Assembly: GCA_019637105.1 (NCBI GenBank)
Contig: JAHBWF010000010.1
Span: forward strand, 1-64,000
Direction of reading: 5' to 3'
Source of the DNA: Labilithrix sp.
GTDB lineage: Bacteria > Myxococcota_A > Polyangia > Polyangiales > Polyangiaceae
Length of the DNA: 64,000 nucleotides
The notes under the pieces were generated by a model that was given only the letters and a program-made list of their open reading frames with translations, was not told the origin of the DNA and searched no databases. A program made the position numbers and the translations under genes. Below are positions 35,716 through 43,104 of the stretch, piece by piece. The first letter of the stretch is position 1. Each line of letters starts with the position of its first letter.

Positions 35716-37260
35716 GTGACCTCACCTCCTTCGCCGCCGCACGGAGACACGGAGCTCAAGAGCGGCCGCTACACGCTGCTTCGCCGGCTCGGCGAAGGCT
35801 CGCAGGGCGAGACCTACGAGGCGCGCGACAACGGCGTCGCGCGCGGCCGACCCGAGAGGCCGCGCCCGGAGGCGCTCGCCGACGATTTCCAGCGCTACGT
35901 CACCCGAGCCCGCGCCGGGGAGGCGCGCGCCCCCTCCTCACCACCGGGCGGCGTCGTCGCCATCAAGCGCTTTCGCGTCGGCGCGGCCAAGGCGTGGAAG
36001 GACGTCGAGCTCGCCGAGCGCGAGGCGCGCACGCTCGCCTCGCTCGACCACCCGCGGCTGCCCAGGTACGTCGAGCATTTCGAGGAGGACGGCGCGCTCT
36101 ACCTGGTGATGGAGAAGGTCGAGGGCGAGAGCCTCGCCGCGCTGCGATCGAGGCAGCGGACGCTCGGCGCGGCCGAGGTCACGCGGATGCTCGAGGACCT
36201 CGCCGACGCGCTCCGCTACCTCCACGGGCGCGCGCCGTTCATCGTTCATCGCGACATCAAGCCGGGCAACGTCATACGCCGGCTCGACGGCTCGTACGCG
36301 CTCGTCGACTTCGGCGCGGTCCGCGATCGCCTGAAGCCCGCGGGCGGGAGCACCGTCGTCGGGACGTTCGGCTACATGGCCCCGGAGCAGTTCCAGGGGC
36401 GCGCGTCGCCGAAATCGGACGTCTACGGCCTCGGCGCGACGGCGCTCACGATGCTCACCGGCTGCGAGCCGGAGGAGCTCCCGCACGCGGGCCTCGGCAT
36501 CGACGTCGCCCGCGCGCTGCCGAAAGGGACCTCCCCCGCGCTCGTACGCGCGCTCTCGGCGATGCTCCAGCCGGACCCGGACCAGCGGGTCGACTCGGTC
36601 GACGAAGCGCTCGCGTTCCTGCGCGCCGGCGCGCCCGCCCGCGCGGACACGCCCGCGGCGCCGGCGCGGCTCACCCGTCGAAGGCGCTCTCGAGGCGCGA
36701 AGCGCGAGAACCGCCGCCGCCGGAAGCGGGGCCCGCGAAGAAGGCGCGCGCGCAGAAGAAGCCGCTGCGAGCGGCGGCTTGCGGTCCCCACGCCTCGGCG
36801 CGCAGCTCCGGCCTGCTCGTCGCGCTCGTCGTCGATCTGGCTCACGGTGGGCCTCCTCGTCCCATCGTGCTCTCGCTGCTCTCGCTCCTCTTCGGCAAGG
36901 CGCTCCGGCGGGCGGCGAGCGCGCCAGCCTGCGCGCCGCGAAGAAGAGGGCCAGGCGGCCCTCGGCCGGGCGTCGCGTGGGTCTCCGGACACCGCGAGGA
37001 GCAGCCGACCGAAGACATGGCGCGCGTCCGCGTCTCCTCGGAAACTCGCGCGCGTGCGGAGCGTCACCGAGCACGGGCGCAGGCGATCGCGATCGCGCGG
37101 GCGGAGGCGCGCGGCGAGGACGCAGACGCGTGGATCGAGCGCTCGCGAGCGACGCGGAACGCGCCGAGCTCGACGAGGAGCCGCCGCGTCGCCGGTCCGC
37201 CGCGCCACCACGCGCGAAGCGACGGGACTGAACGGGACAGACGTGCGGCCAGCGCCGTGA
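35716..37260 (+). CDS. Ser/Thr protein kinase; kinase domain intact, C-terminal part frame-shifted
   Basis: GTG start at 35716. Clean kinase domain: GEGSQGETYEA loop (about 27-37), VAIK (Lys near 84), HRDIKPGN near 178, DFGAV near 198, YMAPEQFQ. About 40 extra residues separate the glycine loop from VAIK, an unusual insertion. After about 36660 the frame degenerates into Arg-rich text. The expected content appears in pieces in other frames: SKALSRREA and AKKARAQKK, then membrane-helix fragments SSGLLVALVVDL, WLTVGLLVP and IVLSLLSLLFGKALRRA, then EARGEDADAWIERSRA and SDAERAELDEEPPRRR, ending near 37231. So the original protein probably had a membrane hairpin and a charged C-terminal tail. Several single-base indels are needed to restore it. 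Confidence 0.82.
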   Translation: MTSPPSPPHGDTELKSGRYTLLRRLGEGSQGETYEARDNGVARGRPERPRPEALADDFQRYVTRARAGEARAPSSPPGGVVAIKRFRVGAAKAWKDVELAEREARTLASLDHPRLPRYVEHFEEDGALYLVMEKVEGESLAALRSRQRTLGAAEVTRMLEDLADALRYLHGRAPFIVHRDIKPGNVIRRLDGSYALVDFGAVRDRLKPAGGSTVVGTFGYMAPEQFQGRASPKSDVYGLGATALTMLTGCEPEELPHAGLGIDVARALPKGTSPALVRALSAMLQPDPDQRVDSVDEALAFLRAGAPARADTPAAPARLTRRRRSRGAKRENRRRRKRGPRRRRARRRSRCERRLAVPTPRRAAPACSSRSSSIWLTVGLLVPSCSRCSRSSSARRSGGRRARQPARREEEGQAALGRASRGSPDTARSSRPKTWRASASPRKLARVRSVTEHGRRRSRSRGRRRAARTQTRGSSARERRGTRRARRGAAASPVRRATTREATGLNGTDVRPAP

Positions 37261-37282
37261 CGAACCCTGGTTCCTGCGGTAT

Positions 37283-37899
37283 ATGCCGCTCGTGATCCGC
37301 CGCTGTCGACTCGCCTGAGCGACGGACCGGCTGGTCCTGCGCTCGGCGCGCACGGGCGACGTCGCCGAGCTCCGGCGTCTCCTCCAGCGCACAACCACGC
37401 TCACCTCCATCCGTGGAACCCCGCGCCGCGCCCGGCGAGTCCGACGTCGATGCGGAGTCTCGAACAGCGTGCTCCGCCAGCGCCGCGAGAGTGGAAGAGC
37501 GGCCGCTCGTTCGCCGCTTCATGCTGGCCCTTCGCGCCGAGCCCTCTCACTTCATCAGCGGAATCGCGCTGAACGCGGCATCATGCGCGGCGCGATGCAC
37601 GGCGCCTACCTCGGCTTTACTGGATGAACGTGGATCATCAGAGACGGCGGGCTCTGCACCGAAGGGATCGCGCCGTCCTCGACTTCGCGTTCGGCCCGGC
37701 GAAAGCTCCATCGGGTGCAAGCCGCGATCATGCCGCACAACCCGCGAAGCCTCCGCGTGATCGAAGCTCGGCTTTCGCCGCGAGGCTACGCCGGCGGTAC
37801 CTGCGGATCGGTGGCAAGTGGGAAGACCACATCCTCTTCGCCCGGACGCGCGAGGCACCCCACGCCGGACGGCGTCGGGCGCAGGCCGCGCTCTGCTGA
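37283..37899 (+). pseudogene. Frame-broken GNAT acetyltransferase (RimJ/RimL-like)
   Basis: No single frame spans it, but consecutive pieces in different frames give a coherent GNAT protein: MPLVIRRC (37283), TDRLVLRSARTGDVAELRRLL, a middle with AYLGFT, then IRDGGLCTEGIA, VLDFAFGPAK, MPHNPRSLRVIE, GGKWEDHILFARTREAP. The order matches the RimJ/RimL-type N-acetyltransferases that modify ribosomal-protein N-termini or amino groups. At least five frame changes are needed. It lies inside the broken tract 36.66-39.3 kb, so it may be a real gene misread in the sequence and not a decayed one. Start and end are approximate. Confidence 0.65.
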
Positions 37900-37985
37900 G
37901 GCGGTCTCCCTCGCGCGCGGCGTACGCGCATGCGAGGCACCAGCGAAAGTACGCATCCGCCGGCGCTCGCGACCGACGGGAACGC

Positions 37986-38651
37986 GTGTCCCGCCTCAGC
38001 ACCTTCGCCGCCGTCGCGGTGAACCTCCTCGGTGAGCTCGTCAGCGCCCTCGCGGTGCGCCGGCGTGCGACCTGCCCATCGGCGCCGGCGTCTCTTCTGC
38101 GCGGCGGCATGCGCCGCTTCCGGTCGAGCGCTCGGAGGCGCGCGACGAATCGAGCAGGGGCTGGACGTCCGCGTTCGAGTGGCGGGCGATGGCGACGGCG
38201 ATCGTCCACCTCAAGTACGAGGGCGCTCCGACCTGCGCTCCACGGCTCGGCCGCGCGATGCTGCAGGCCGCCGAGCGCGTCGCGGCCGCTTCGATCTCGT
38301 CGTGCCGGTGCCGCTCCACCCCGTCGCCTCGCCGATCGCGGCTACAACCAGGCGGCCCTCCTCGCGCTGCCGGTGGCGCGCTGGCTCAGGACCGCGTTCG
38401 CGCCTCGCGCGCTCGCGCGGTTGACAGACACCGCCTCGACAGGCCGCGCTCGATCGCGGCGCCGCCTGCTCAACGTCGCCGGGGTCTTCGCCGCGCGGCC
38501 GCGCCCGCCTGCGCGGCGCGCGCGATCATCGTCGACGACGTCCCGCCACCGGAACGACGCTCGCCGCCTGCGCCGCGCACTTCATGAAGCGGAGGCCTCT
38601 GCCCGTCCACGCGCTCGTGCTCGCCCAGCGCGCTCGAGTCGAGCCGCGTGA
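37986..38651 (+). pseudogene. comF: Frame-broken ComF-family phosphoribosyltransferase-like protein
   Basis: Pieces across the three frames assemble a ComF protein. The N-terminal segment from GTG 37986 reads SRLSTFAAVAVNLLGELVSAL; scattered Cys around 38060-38110 (TCPSAP, LFCAAACAAS) match the zinc finger; then ATAIVHLKYEGAP, LVVPVPLHPV, RGYNQAALLALPVARWL, LLNVAGVFAARP, and the PRPP-binding loop seen as AIIVDDV with TTG(T)TLAACA shifted out of frame. ComF proteins act in DNA uptake during transformation, using a phosphoribosyltransferase fold. At least five indels would be needed to restore one frame. It follows the broken GNAT gene on the same strand and in the same damaged tract. Confidence 0.7.
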
Positions 38652-38722
38652 TTCGCCTGGTCCGGTGCGATCGACCTGCGGCGGGCCCGTGTCAAGGCCG
38701 ACGAACGGCCGACGCGTTGAAC

Positions 38723-38754
38723 TGATAGCGCGGCCGACATCGACCGCGCTATCA
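38723..38754. terminator. 11-bp perfect stem between comF and the next gene
   Basis: TGATAGCGCGG (38723-38733) and CCGCGCTATCA (38744-38754) form a perfect 11-bp stem with a 10-base loop, ending 14 bases before ATG 38769. It may terminate the comF transcript or be an operator for the next gene. No T tract follows. Confidence 0.45.
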
Positions 38755-38768
38755 TCGCCGACGCCTCG

Positions 38769-40768
38769 ATGAGCAACGACCTGTGGCGGTGAGCTGATCC
38801 CGACGGTCAACAGCGGAAGTGCGGCTCGACGAGCTCCGCGCCGCGCTGGCCGGGGCCACATCATAACACTCCGGTGTGGCGTGCAGGGTAACAGAACGGC
38901 AGCCGGCTCACGACGTGCCCGAGCTGACGTCGGCGTCGGTCGGCGGCGCCAACGGCGTGGTCCTCAACATCCCGCCGCCGCCGCTCGCGATGGTCGCCGT
39001 GCAGCAGGAGTACGAAGCGGCGTCGGGCTCGCTCGCGCCCGGACCGGCGACGGCCGCGGCCGAGCAAGAGCCCCCGCCGCCGCCGGCCTACGTCCCGGCG
39101 CAGACCAAATCGCCGCCGCTCCACCCGTCGTCCGGCCAGCTCAAGCGTCGGGGTGAAGCGCACGTCCGCCGCCCCCGGATCCGCGCCCGTCGCCGCCGGA
39201 TCGCCCACCGCCGGATCCGCGCCGAAGGCTGGGGCCAGCCTGCCGACGCAGCTCGGCATCGCGCCTCCGCCCGGCATCCGCTCGCGGCGGCCCCGCCTCC
39301 GCCCGCGGCGCCGGGCGCCGGATCGGTCGAGGAGCTGAGCGCTTCGATGCTCGTCGAGTCCAACTCGACGAGCGACCTCGCCGCGCCGGGGCCCGGCGCG
39401 GGCGGGCTGCCGCCGCCGACCGATCCCACCGTGAACGGCTCGGCGGACGTCGACGCCGGCGTCGCGGGGCTCCCGCGCCGCCCCGGGCTGAGCCTCATCC
39501 TCGACGACATCGCCGAGATCCGGCGAGGACGGCCGCCGAAGAACAAGCTGCTCGTCGGCGTGCTCGGCGTGGTGGCGCTCTCCGTCCTCATCCTGCTCGT
39601 CGCCGGGATCGTGGCCGTCGCGAGCGGTCCGTCGAGCGGCGCGCAGACCGCCGCCTCCGCCTCCGCGAGCGCCGCGCCGCCGGCTCCGCCGAGCGAGACC
39701 GCCGAAGCGACGAGCACGCCGGCTCCCGCTCCCATCCCGCCTCCACCGCCCCCGGCCGCGACGGGCGCCGCGCTCGGCGACTGCGGCGCGGCCGGCGACG
39801 CGAGGACGATCGCGCCGCGCGCGGTCATCGCGAGCGGGATCGAAGCGCGCGCGCTCGGCGACGAGCTCGCGCTCGGCTTCGCGGCGTCGGCCCGCGACGC
39901 GGTGGCGATGTCGCTCGATCCTTCGTCGCTCGCGGCCGTCACGACCGTTCACGCGAAGCCGGCGGGCGGCGACGCGCGACGCGTCACCCCGATGCTCGCC
40001 GGCGGCAAGCTCGTCGCGGTCCCCGACGTCGATCGCAAGGGCGATCGCCTCGGAAGCCGCCGCGTCGTCGCCGCGAGCACGCTCGTCGACGTCGGCGTCG
40101 CGGACGGCGACGTCGTGTGGGCCCCTCACGGGAAGGACAGCTTCGCGAAGCTGTTCTCCGTCGAGGGTGAGGGCGCGATCGAAGCGCTCCGCGCCGTCGC
40201 GCTCGCCGATCGCGAAGGGATCGCGCTCACGTTCCGCCGCGGCAACGCCGTTCACCTCGGCGTCGCCAAGGGCGGCAGCGTCCTCGAGCCCGAGGGCGAG
40301 CTCTCGCGGATCGAGGGGCTCGGACAGGTCGGGTCTCCGGCGCTCGCCGCGAGCGGCGACGCCGTCATCGCGGCGTGGGCGGACCGCAGCGGCGCGGACG
40401 AAGACTGGGCGGTCCGCTGGACGAAGATCACGGTCGGCCGCTCGACCGACGAGGCGACGCCGTTCACGATCCCCGACGGCGGGCTCGGTGGACAGGCGAT
40501 GTCTCCGAGCCTCGCGTCGCTCGGCGGCGGGCGCTTCCTCCTCGCCTGGACGGAGGGCCCGGTCTCGAACCATCAGGTCCGCGCGATCACGATCGGCGCC
40601 GACGGATCGCCGTCCGGAGCGCCGATCTCGGTCTCGGCGCCGGGGATCAACGCCGGCCAACCCGCGGCCGCGGTCGGTCCGGACGGGCGCGGGACGATCG
40701 CCTTCCTCGCCGCGCGCGGCAAGTCCCTCGAGGTCCACGCGGCGCCGATCACGTGCCCGCCTCGATGA
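38769..40768 (+). CDS. Single-pass membrane protein with large exported C-terminal domain; N-terminal third frame-broken
   Basis: From about 39300 to 40768 the frame is clean. It shows a Pro/Ala-rich cytoplasmic part with VEELSASMLVES, then ILDDIAEIRRGRPPKNK, one membrane helix (LLVGVLGVVALSVLILLVAGIVAVA), a Ser/Ala/Pro linker and an exported domain of about 330 residues. That domain has repeated beta-type units (AAWADRSGADEDWAVRW; LLAWTEGPVSNHQVRAI), suggesting a propeller or sandwich. Upstream, the reading moves between frames: MSNDLW at 38769, EVRLDELRAALAGA, then DVPELTSASVGG, and a shift near 39150-39290 where TSAAPGSAPVAAGSPT lies in another frame. No kinase motif is seen, although the layout resembles the C-terminal half of membrane kinases. 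Start uncertain. Confidence 0.7.
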
Positions 40769-40818
40769 GCGGCGCGCGTCCTCGCCATGCGACGTACTTC
40801 GACGAAAGGTAGAGGCGG

Positions 40819-41634
40819 ATGAGGCTTCGTAAGGCGGCCACGATGACGGCGATCGCGCTCGGCGTCGCGTGCTCCGCGCTCGTGGGCTGCGACCTGGTCC
40901 TCACGCCGACCAAGGTCGCGAACGGCGAGCTCTATCAGTCGGGGGACGGCCGGTACGACGCGTACTTCGCCGCCGTGCACCACGAGCAGAAGGCGGCGGC
41001 GAGCTGGCCCGACGAGTCGAAGGCCGCGCGAAAGCCGATCGTCACGGCGCTCGACCTGCGTCCGGGCGCCTCCAACTCGACGATCCTCGCCGCCGCGCGC
41101 AGCAAACAGGGAGACGCGTCGCTCGGCGCCGCCGTCGAGCAGACCACGGCGGCCGAGCTCGAGCTCGCGCGCCGCCTCAACGCCGCCGCCGCCAAGCTCG
41201 ACGACATGCTCAAGCGCGGCGAAGACCTCAAGAGGCAGACCGCCGAGGACAAGAAGAACCTCGGCGTGGACAAGGCCGACGAGAAGAAGTCCGCGAAGAA
41301 GGACGAAGTGAAGCGCGAGATGTCCGCCGCCGTGGACGCCGTCGAATCGATGGCGCGCGACGCGCGCAAGGGCGCCAAGGAGGCGGACGAGCTCGCCACG
41401 AAGCTCAAGGCGGCGTGGACCGGCCGCGACGAGGACGAACGACCGCCGGTGAAGATCGAAGAGAAGAAGGACGAAAAGGACGAGAAGAAGAAGCCGGAGC
41501 CGGTCGCGAAGAAGGCCGCGCCTCCGAAGAGGCCGAAGGGCGAGACCGCGCCGGCCGAGAAGAAGCCCGCGGAGGACAAGCCCGCGAAGCCGGCGCCGCC
41601 CCCGGCTCCTCCGGACGAGGTCTTCAACCCCTGA
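40819..41634 (+). CDS. Coiled-coil lipoprotein with Lys/Pro/Ala-rich tail
   Basis: 271 residues from ATG 40819 with AGAGGCGG directly upstream. Signal peptide and lipobox ALVGC (Cys 24). Residues about 40-190 are helical and charged (AAELELARRLNAAAAKLDDML; DAVESMARDARKGAKEADEL), likely a coiled coil. The tail is a KKDEKDEKKKPEP and AKPAPPPAPP low-complexity stretch that could cross or bind peptidoglycan. The arrangement is similar to other myxobacterial envelope lipoproteins but I do not recognise a named family. It follows the membrane protein by 50 bases, possibly in one transcript. Confidence 0.82.
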   Translation: MRLRKAATMTAIALGVACSALVGCDLVLTPTKVANGELYQSGDGRYDAYFAAVHHEQKAAASWPDESKAARKPIVTALDLRPGASNSTILAAARSKQGDASLGAAVEQTTAAELELARRLNAAAAKLDDMLKRGEDLKRQTAEDKKNLGVDKADEKKSAKKDEVKREMSAAVDAVESMARDARKGAKEADELATKLKAAWTGRDEDERPPVKIEEKKDEKDEKKKPEPVAKKAAPPKRPKGETAPAEKKPAEDKPAKPAPPPAPPDEVFNP

Positions 41635-41702
41635 CGGGTCCTTCGGCGCGGGAAAACGCCGCCGGAGGGGAAAACGCGGCGCCGGACACGAGCCCGAGCG
41701 CC

Positions 41703-41718
41703 GTTCACTATAGTGAAC
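41703..41718. promoter_or_regulatory. 16-bp perfect palindromic operator upstream of the rhodanese/DUF2325 pair
   Basis: GTTCACTATAGTGAAC is a perfect palindrome. A 14/16 match, ATTCAGTATAGTGAAC, recurs at 41832-41847, and a right half-site (ATAATGAAC) overlaps the start codon at 41862. The low GC of this stretch is unlike its surroundings. I infer two or three sites for one dimeric regulator whose gene is not in the vicinity. Confidence 0.65.
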
Positions 41719-41825
41719 AAAACCGTCGGCGATCGGCCGAGGACCGTTCGGCGCTCGCGGTCGGAGCGTGTGAACATTTATGATTTCAAGGAGTCCAAGC
41801 CGACGAGCGCGGCCACGGCCCGCGC

Positions 41826-41854
41826 TTGACAATTCAGTATAGTGAACATAGATC
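41826..41854 (+). promoter_or_regulatory. Candidate sigma-70-type promoter with operator in the spacer
   Basis: TTGACA (41826-41831) is followed after 17 bases by TAGATC (41849-41854), a weak -10. The imperfect palindrome 41832-41847 fills the spacer, the classical position for a repressor. A start 6-7 bases after the -10 would coincide with ATG 41862, implying a leaderless mRNA. Confidence 0.4.
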
Positions 41855-41861
41855 TCACATA

Positions 41862-42431
41862 ATGAACGTCGGTCAGATCACACCGGGGAGGCCCAAGGAG
41901 ATCGCGAGCTCCCGCTGGCTCGCGGAGAACCTCGGCGCGGCGTGGCTGCGCGTCGTCGACGTCCGCGCGCCGACGCCGGTGCGCGAGGAGCGGAGCGGGC
42001 CGCGCCTCCGCACCGACGACGATCCGCCGCGCTTCGTCGAGCTCGGCCCGCGCGCCGGGTGGCTGCGCGCCGGCCGCTGGCCGAAGACGTCGCAGCCCTC
42101 TGGGGCGTTCCTCCGCGGGCACATCCCGGGATCGACCGCGCTCGACGTCGGCGGACGGCTCTTCGACGAGTCCGGCGCGCTCGTGTGCGGCCCCGAGCTC
42201 GCCATGGCGATGAGCGAGGCCGGCGTCGGCGACGAGCACACCGTGGTCCTCGTCGACGAGGGCCGCCCGGCCGCCGCGCTCGTCGCGGCCTGGGCGCTCC
42301 GTCGCTACGGTCACGCCGACACGCTCATCCTCAGCGGCGGCTTCCCGCGCTGGGTCGCCGAAGGCCGACCGGTCACGCAGACCGTCACCAAGGTGCCGTT
42401 CGGCAGCTTCACCGCGAGGACCTCGTCGTGA
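41862..42431 (+). CDS. Rhodanese-like single-domain protein lacking the catalytic cysteine
   Basis: 189 residues. The fold matches the rhodanese domain, most like the N-terminal domain of mercaptopyruvate/thiosulfate sulfurtransferases: VVDVRAPTP, FLRGHIPGSTALDV, LAMAMSEAGVGDEHTVVLV, AAALVAAWALRRYGHADTLILSGGFPRWVAEGRPV. At the active-site position where Cys would be, the sequence reads VDEGRPAA (Asp 132). The only Cys in the protein is Cys 109, outside the loop, so classical persulfide transfer is unlikely. ATG 41862 is chosen because the promoter/operator elements end just before it; an ATG-less extension to 41826 would read through them. The stop overlaps the start of the DUF2325 gene (GTGA), so the two are coupled. 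Confidence 0.82.
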   Translation: MNVGQITPGRPKEIASSRWLAENLGAAWLRVVDVRAPTPVREERSGPRLRTDDDPPRFVELGPRAGWLRAGRWPKTSQPSGAFLRGHIPGSTALDVGGRLFDESGALVCGPELAMAMSEAGVGDEHTVVLVDEGRPAAALVAAWALRRYGHADTLILSGGFPRWVAEGRPVTQTVTKVPFGSFTARTSS

Positions 42432-42826
42432 GCGCGAGCCGCGCTCGCTCCTTCGAGACGCGCGACGACGGCAGCGGCGTGCTCCCGTCGCCGCGCGCGA
42501 TCCGCGTGCTCGTGGTCGGCGGGCTGACGCGGCTCGACGCGCATTACCGCGCCGCGCCGGCGGGGGTCGAGATCGACACCGTGAACGCCGACGGCGGTTC
42601 GCTCGAGACGCGCGCCGCGGCCGCCGACGCGATCGTCCTCGTCGTCGGCAACGTCTCCCACGCGGCGGCCGCCAAGGTGCGGAGCATCGCGCGACGGCGC
42701 GGGACGCCGCTCGCCTCCGCCACGGGCGCCAGCGTGTCCCGCGTACGAGCCGCGATCGCCCTCGCGTTCGTCGCCGCGCGCGACGGCGAAGGTCTCGGCG
42801 TGGATACGACGCTCCGGCTGGCCTGA
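42428..42826 (+). CDS. DUF2325 domain protein
   Basis: 132 residues from GTG 42428, which overlaps the stop of the rhodanese-like gene by four bases. The DUF2325 pattern is visible: IRVLVVGGLTRLDAHYRA, GGSLETRAAAADAIVLVVGNVSHAAAAKVRSIARRRGTPLA, and a Ser-rich SVSRVRAAIALAF end. The family is a small alpha/beta fold with no established biochemical function. Its partner is a non-catalytic rhodanese-like protein, and both are downstream of a palindromic operator, so they probably form one regulated two-protein unit. The N-terminal 20 residues are polar and poorly conserved. Confidence 0.75.
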   Translation: MSASRARSFETRDDGSGVLPSPRAIRVLVVGGLTRLDAHYRAAPAGVEIDTVNADGGSLETRAAAADAIVLVVGNVSHAAAAKVRSIARRRGTPLASATGASVSRVRAAIALAFVAARDGEGLGVDTTLRLA

Positions 42827-42862
42827 GCGGCTCGCCGAGGGCCGGCGATCCACGCCCGGCGC

Positions 42863-43076
42863 TCAACGTTCGGCGAGCGGGACGTCGATCGGGGGCGGCA
42901 GGCCCCTTGCTCCCGGTGATCGTCGCCCTCTCGACGGTGGCGAGCGCGTCGCCGCCGAGCAAGAGGCCGATGCCGTCGTCCCCGGAGTCGTCGTGCTGCG
43001 TGGAGACGCTCGCCGAATCCGTCATGGCCAGCGTCGTCCCCCCATCGATCTTGGGGACGATGTAGGCCTTTTGCAA
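42863..43076 (-). CDS. Possible small protein with one frame break (tentative)
   Basis: From TTG 43076, with GGGAG just upstream, a plausible short protein reads MQKAYIVPKIDGGTTLAM, then SVSTQHDDSGDDGIGLLLGGDALATVERATITGSKG. Near 42905 a one-base shift would give LPPPIDVPLAER and a stop at 42863. Without the shift the frame runs on antisense through two real genes, which is unlikely. It contains a Gly-Gly after hydrophobic residues, as in some leader peptides, but nothing else supports a peptide precursor. Everything here is tentative. Confidence 0.3.
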
Positions 43077-43104
43077 GCTCCCGTTACAACGAGTGTTTCG
43101 TCGC

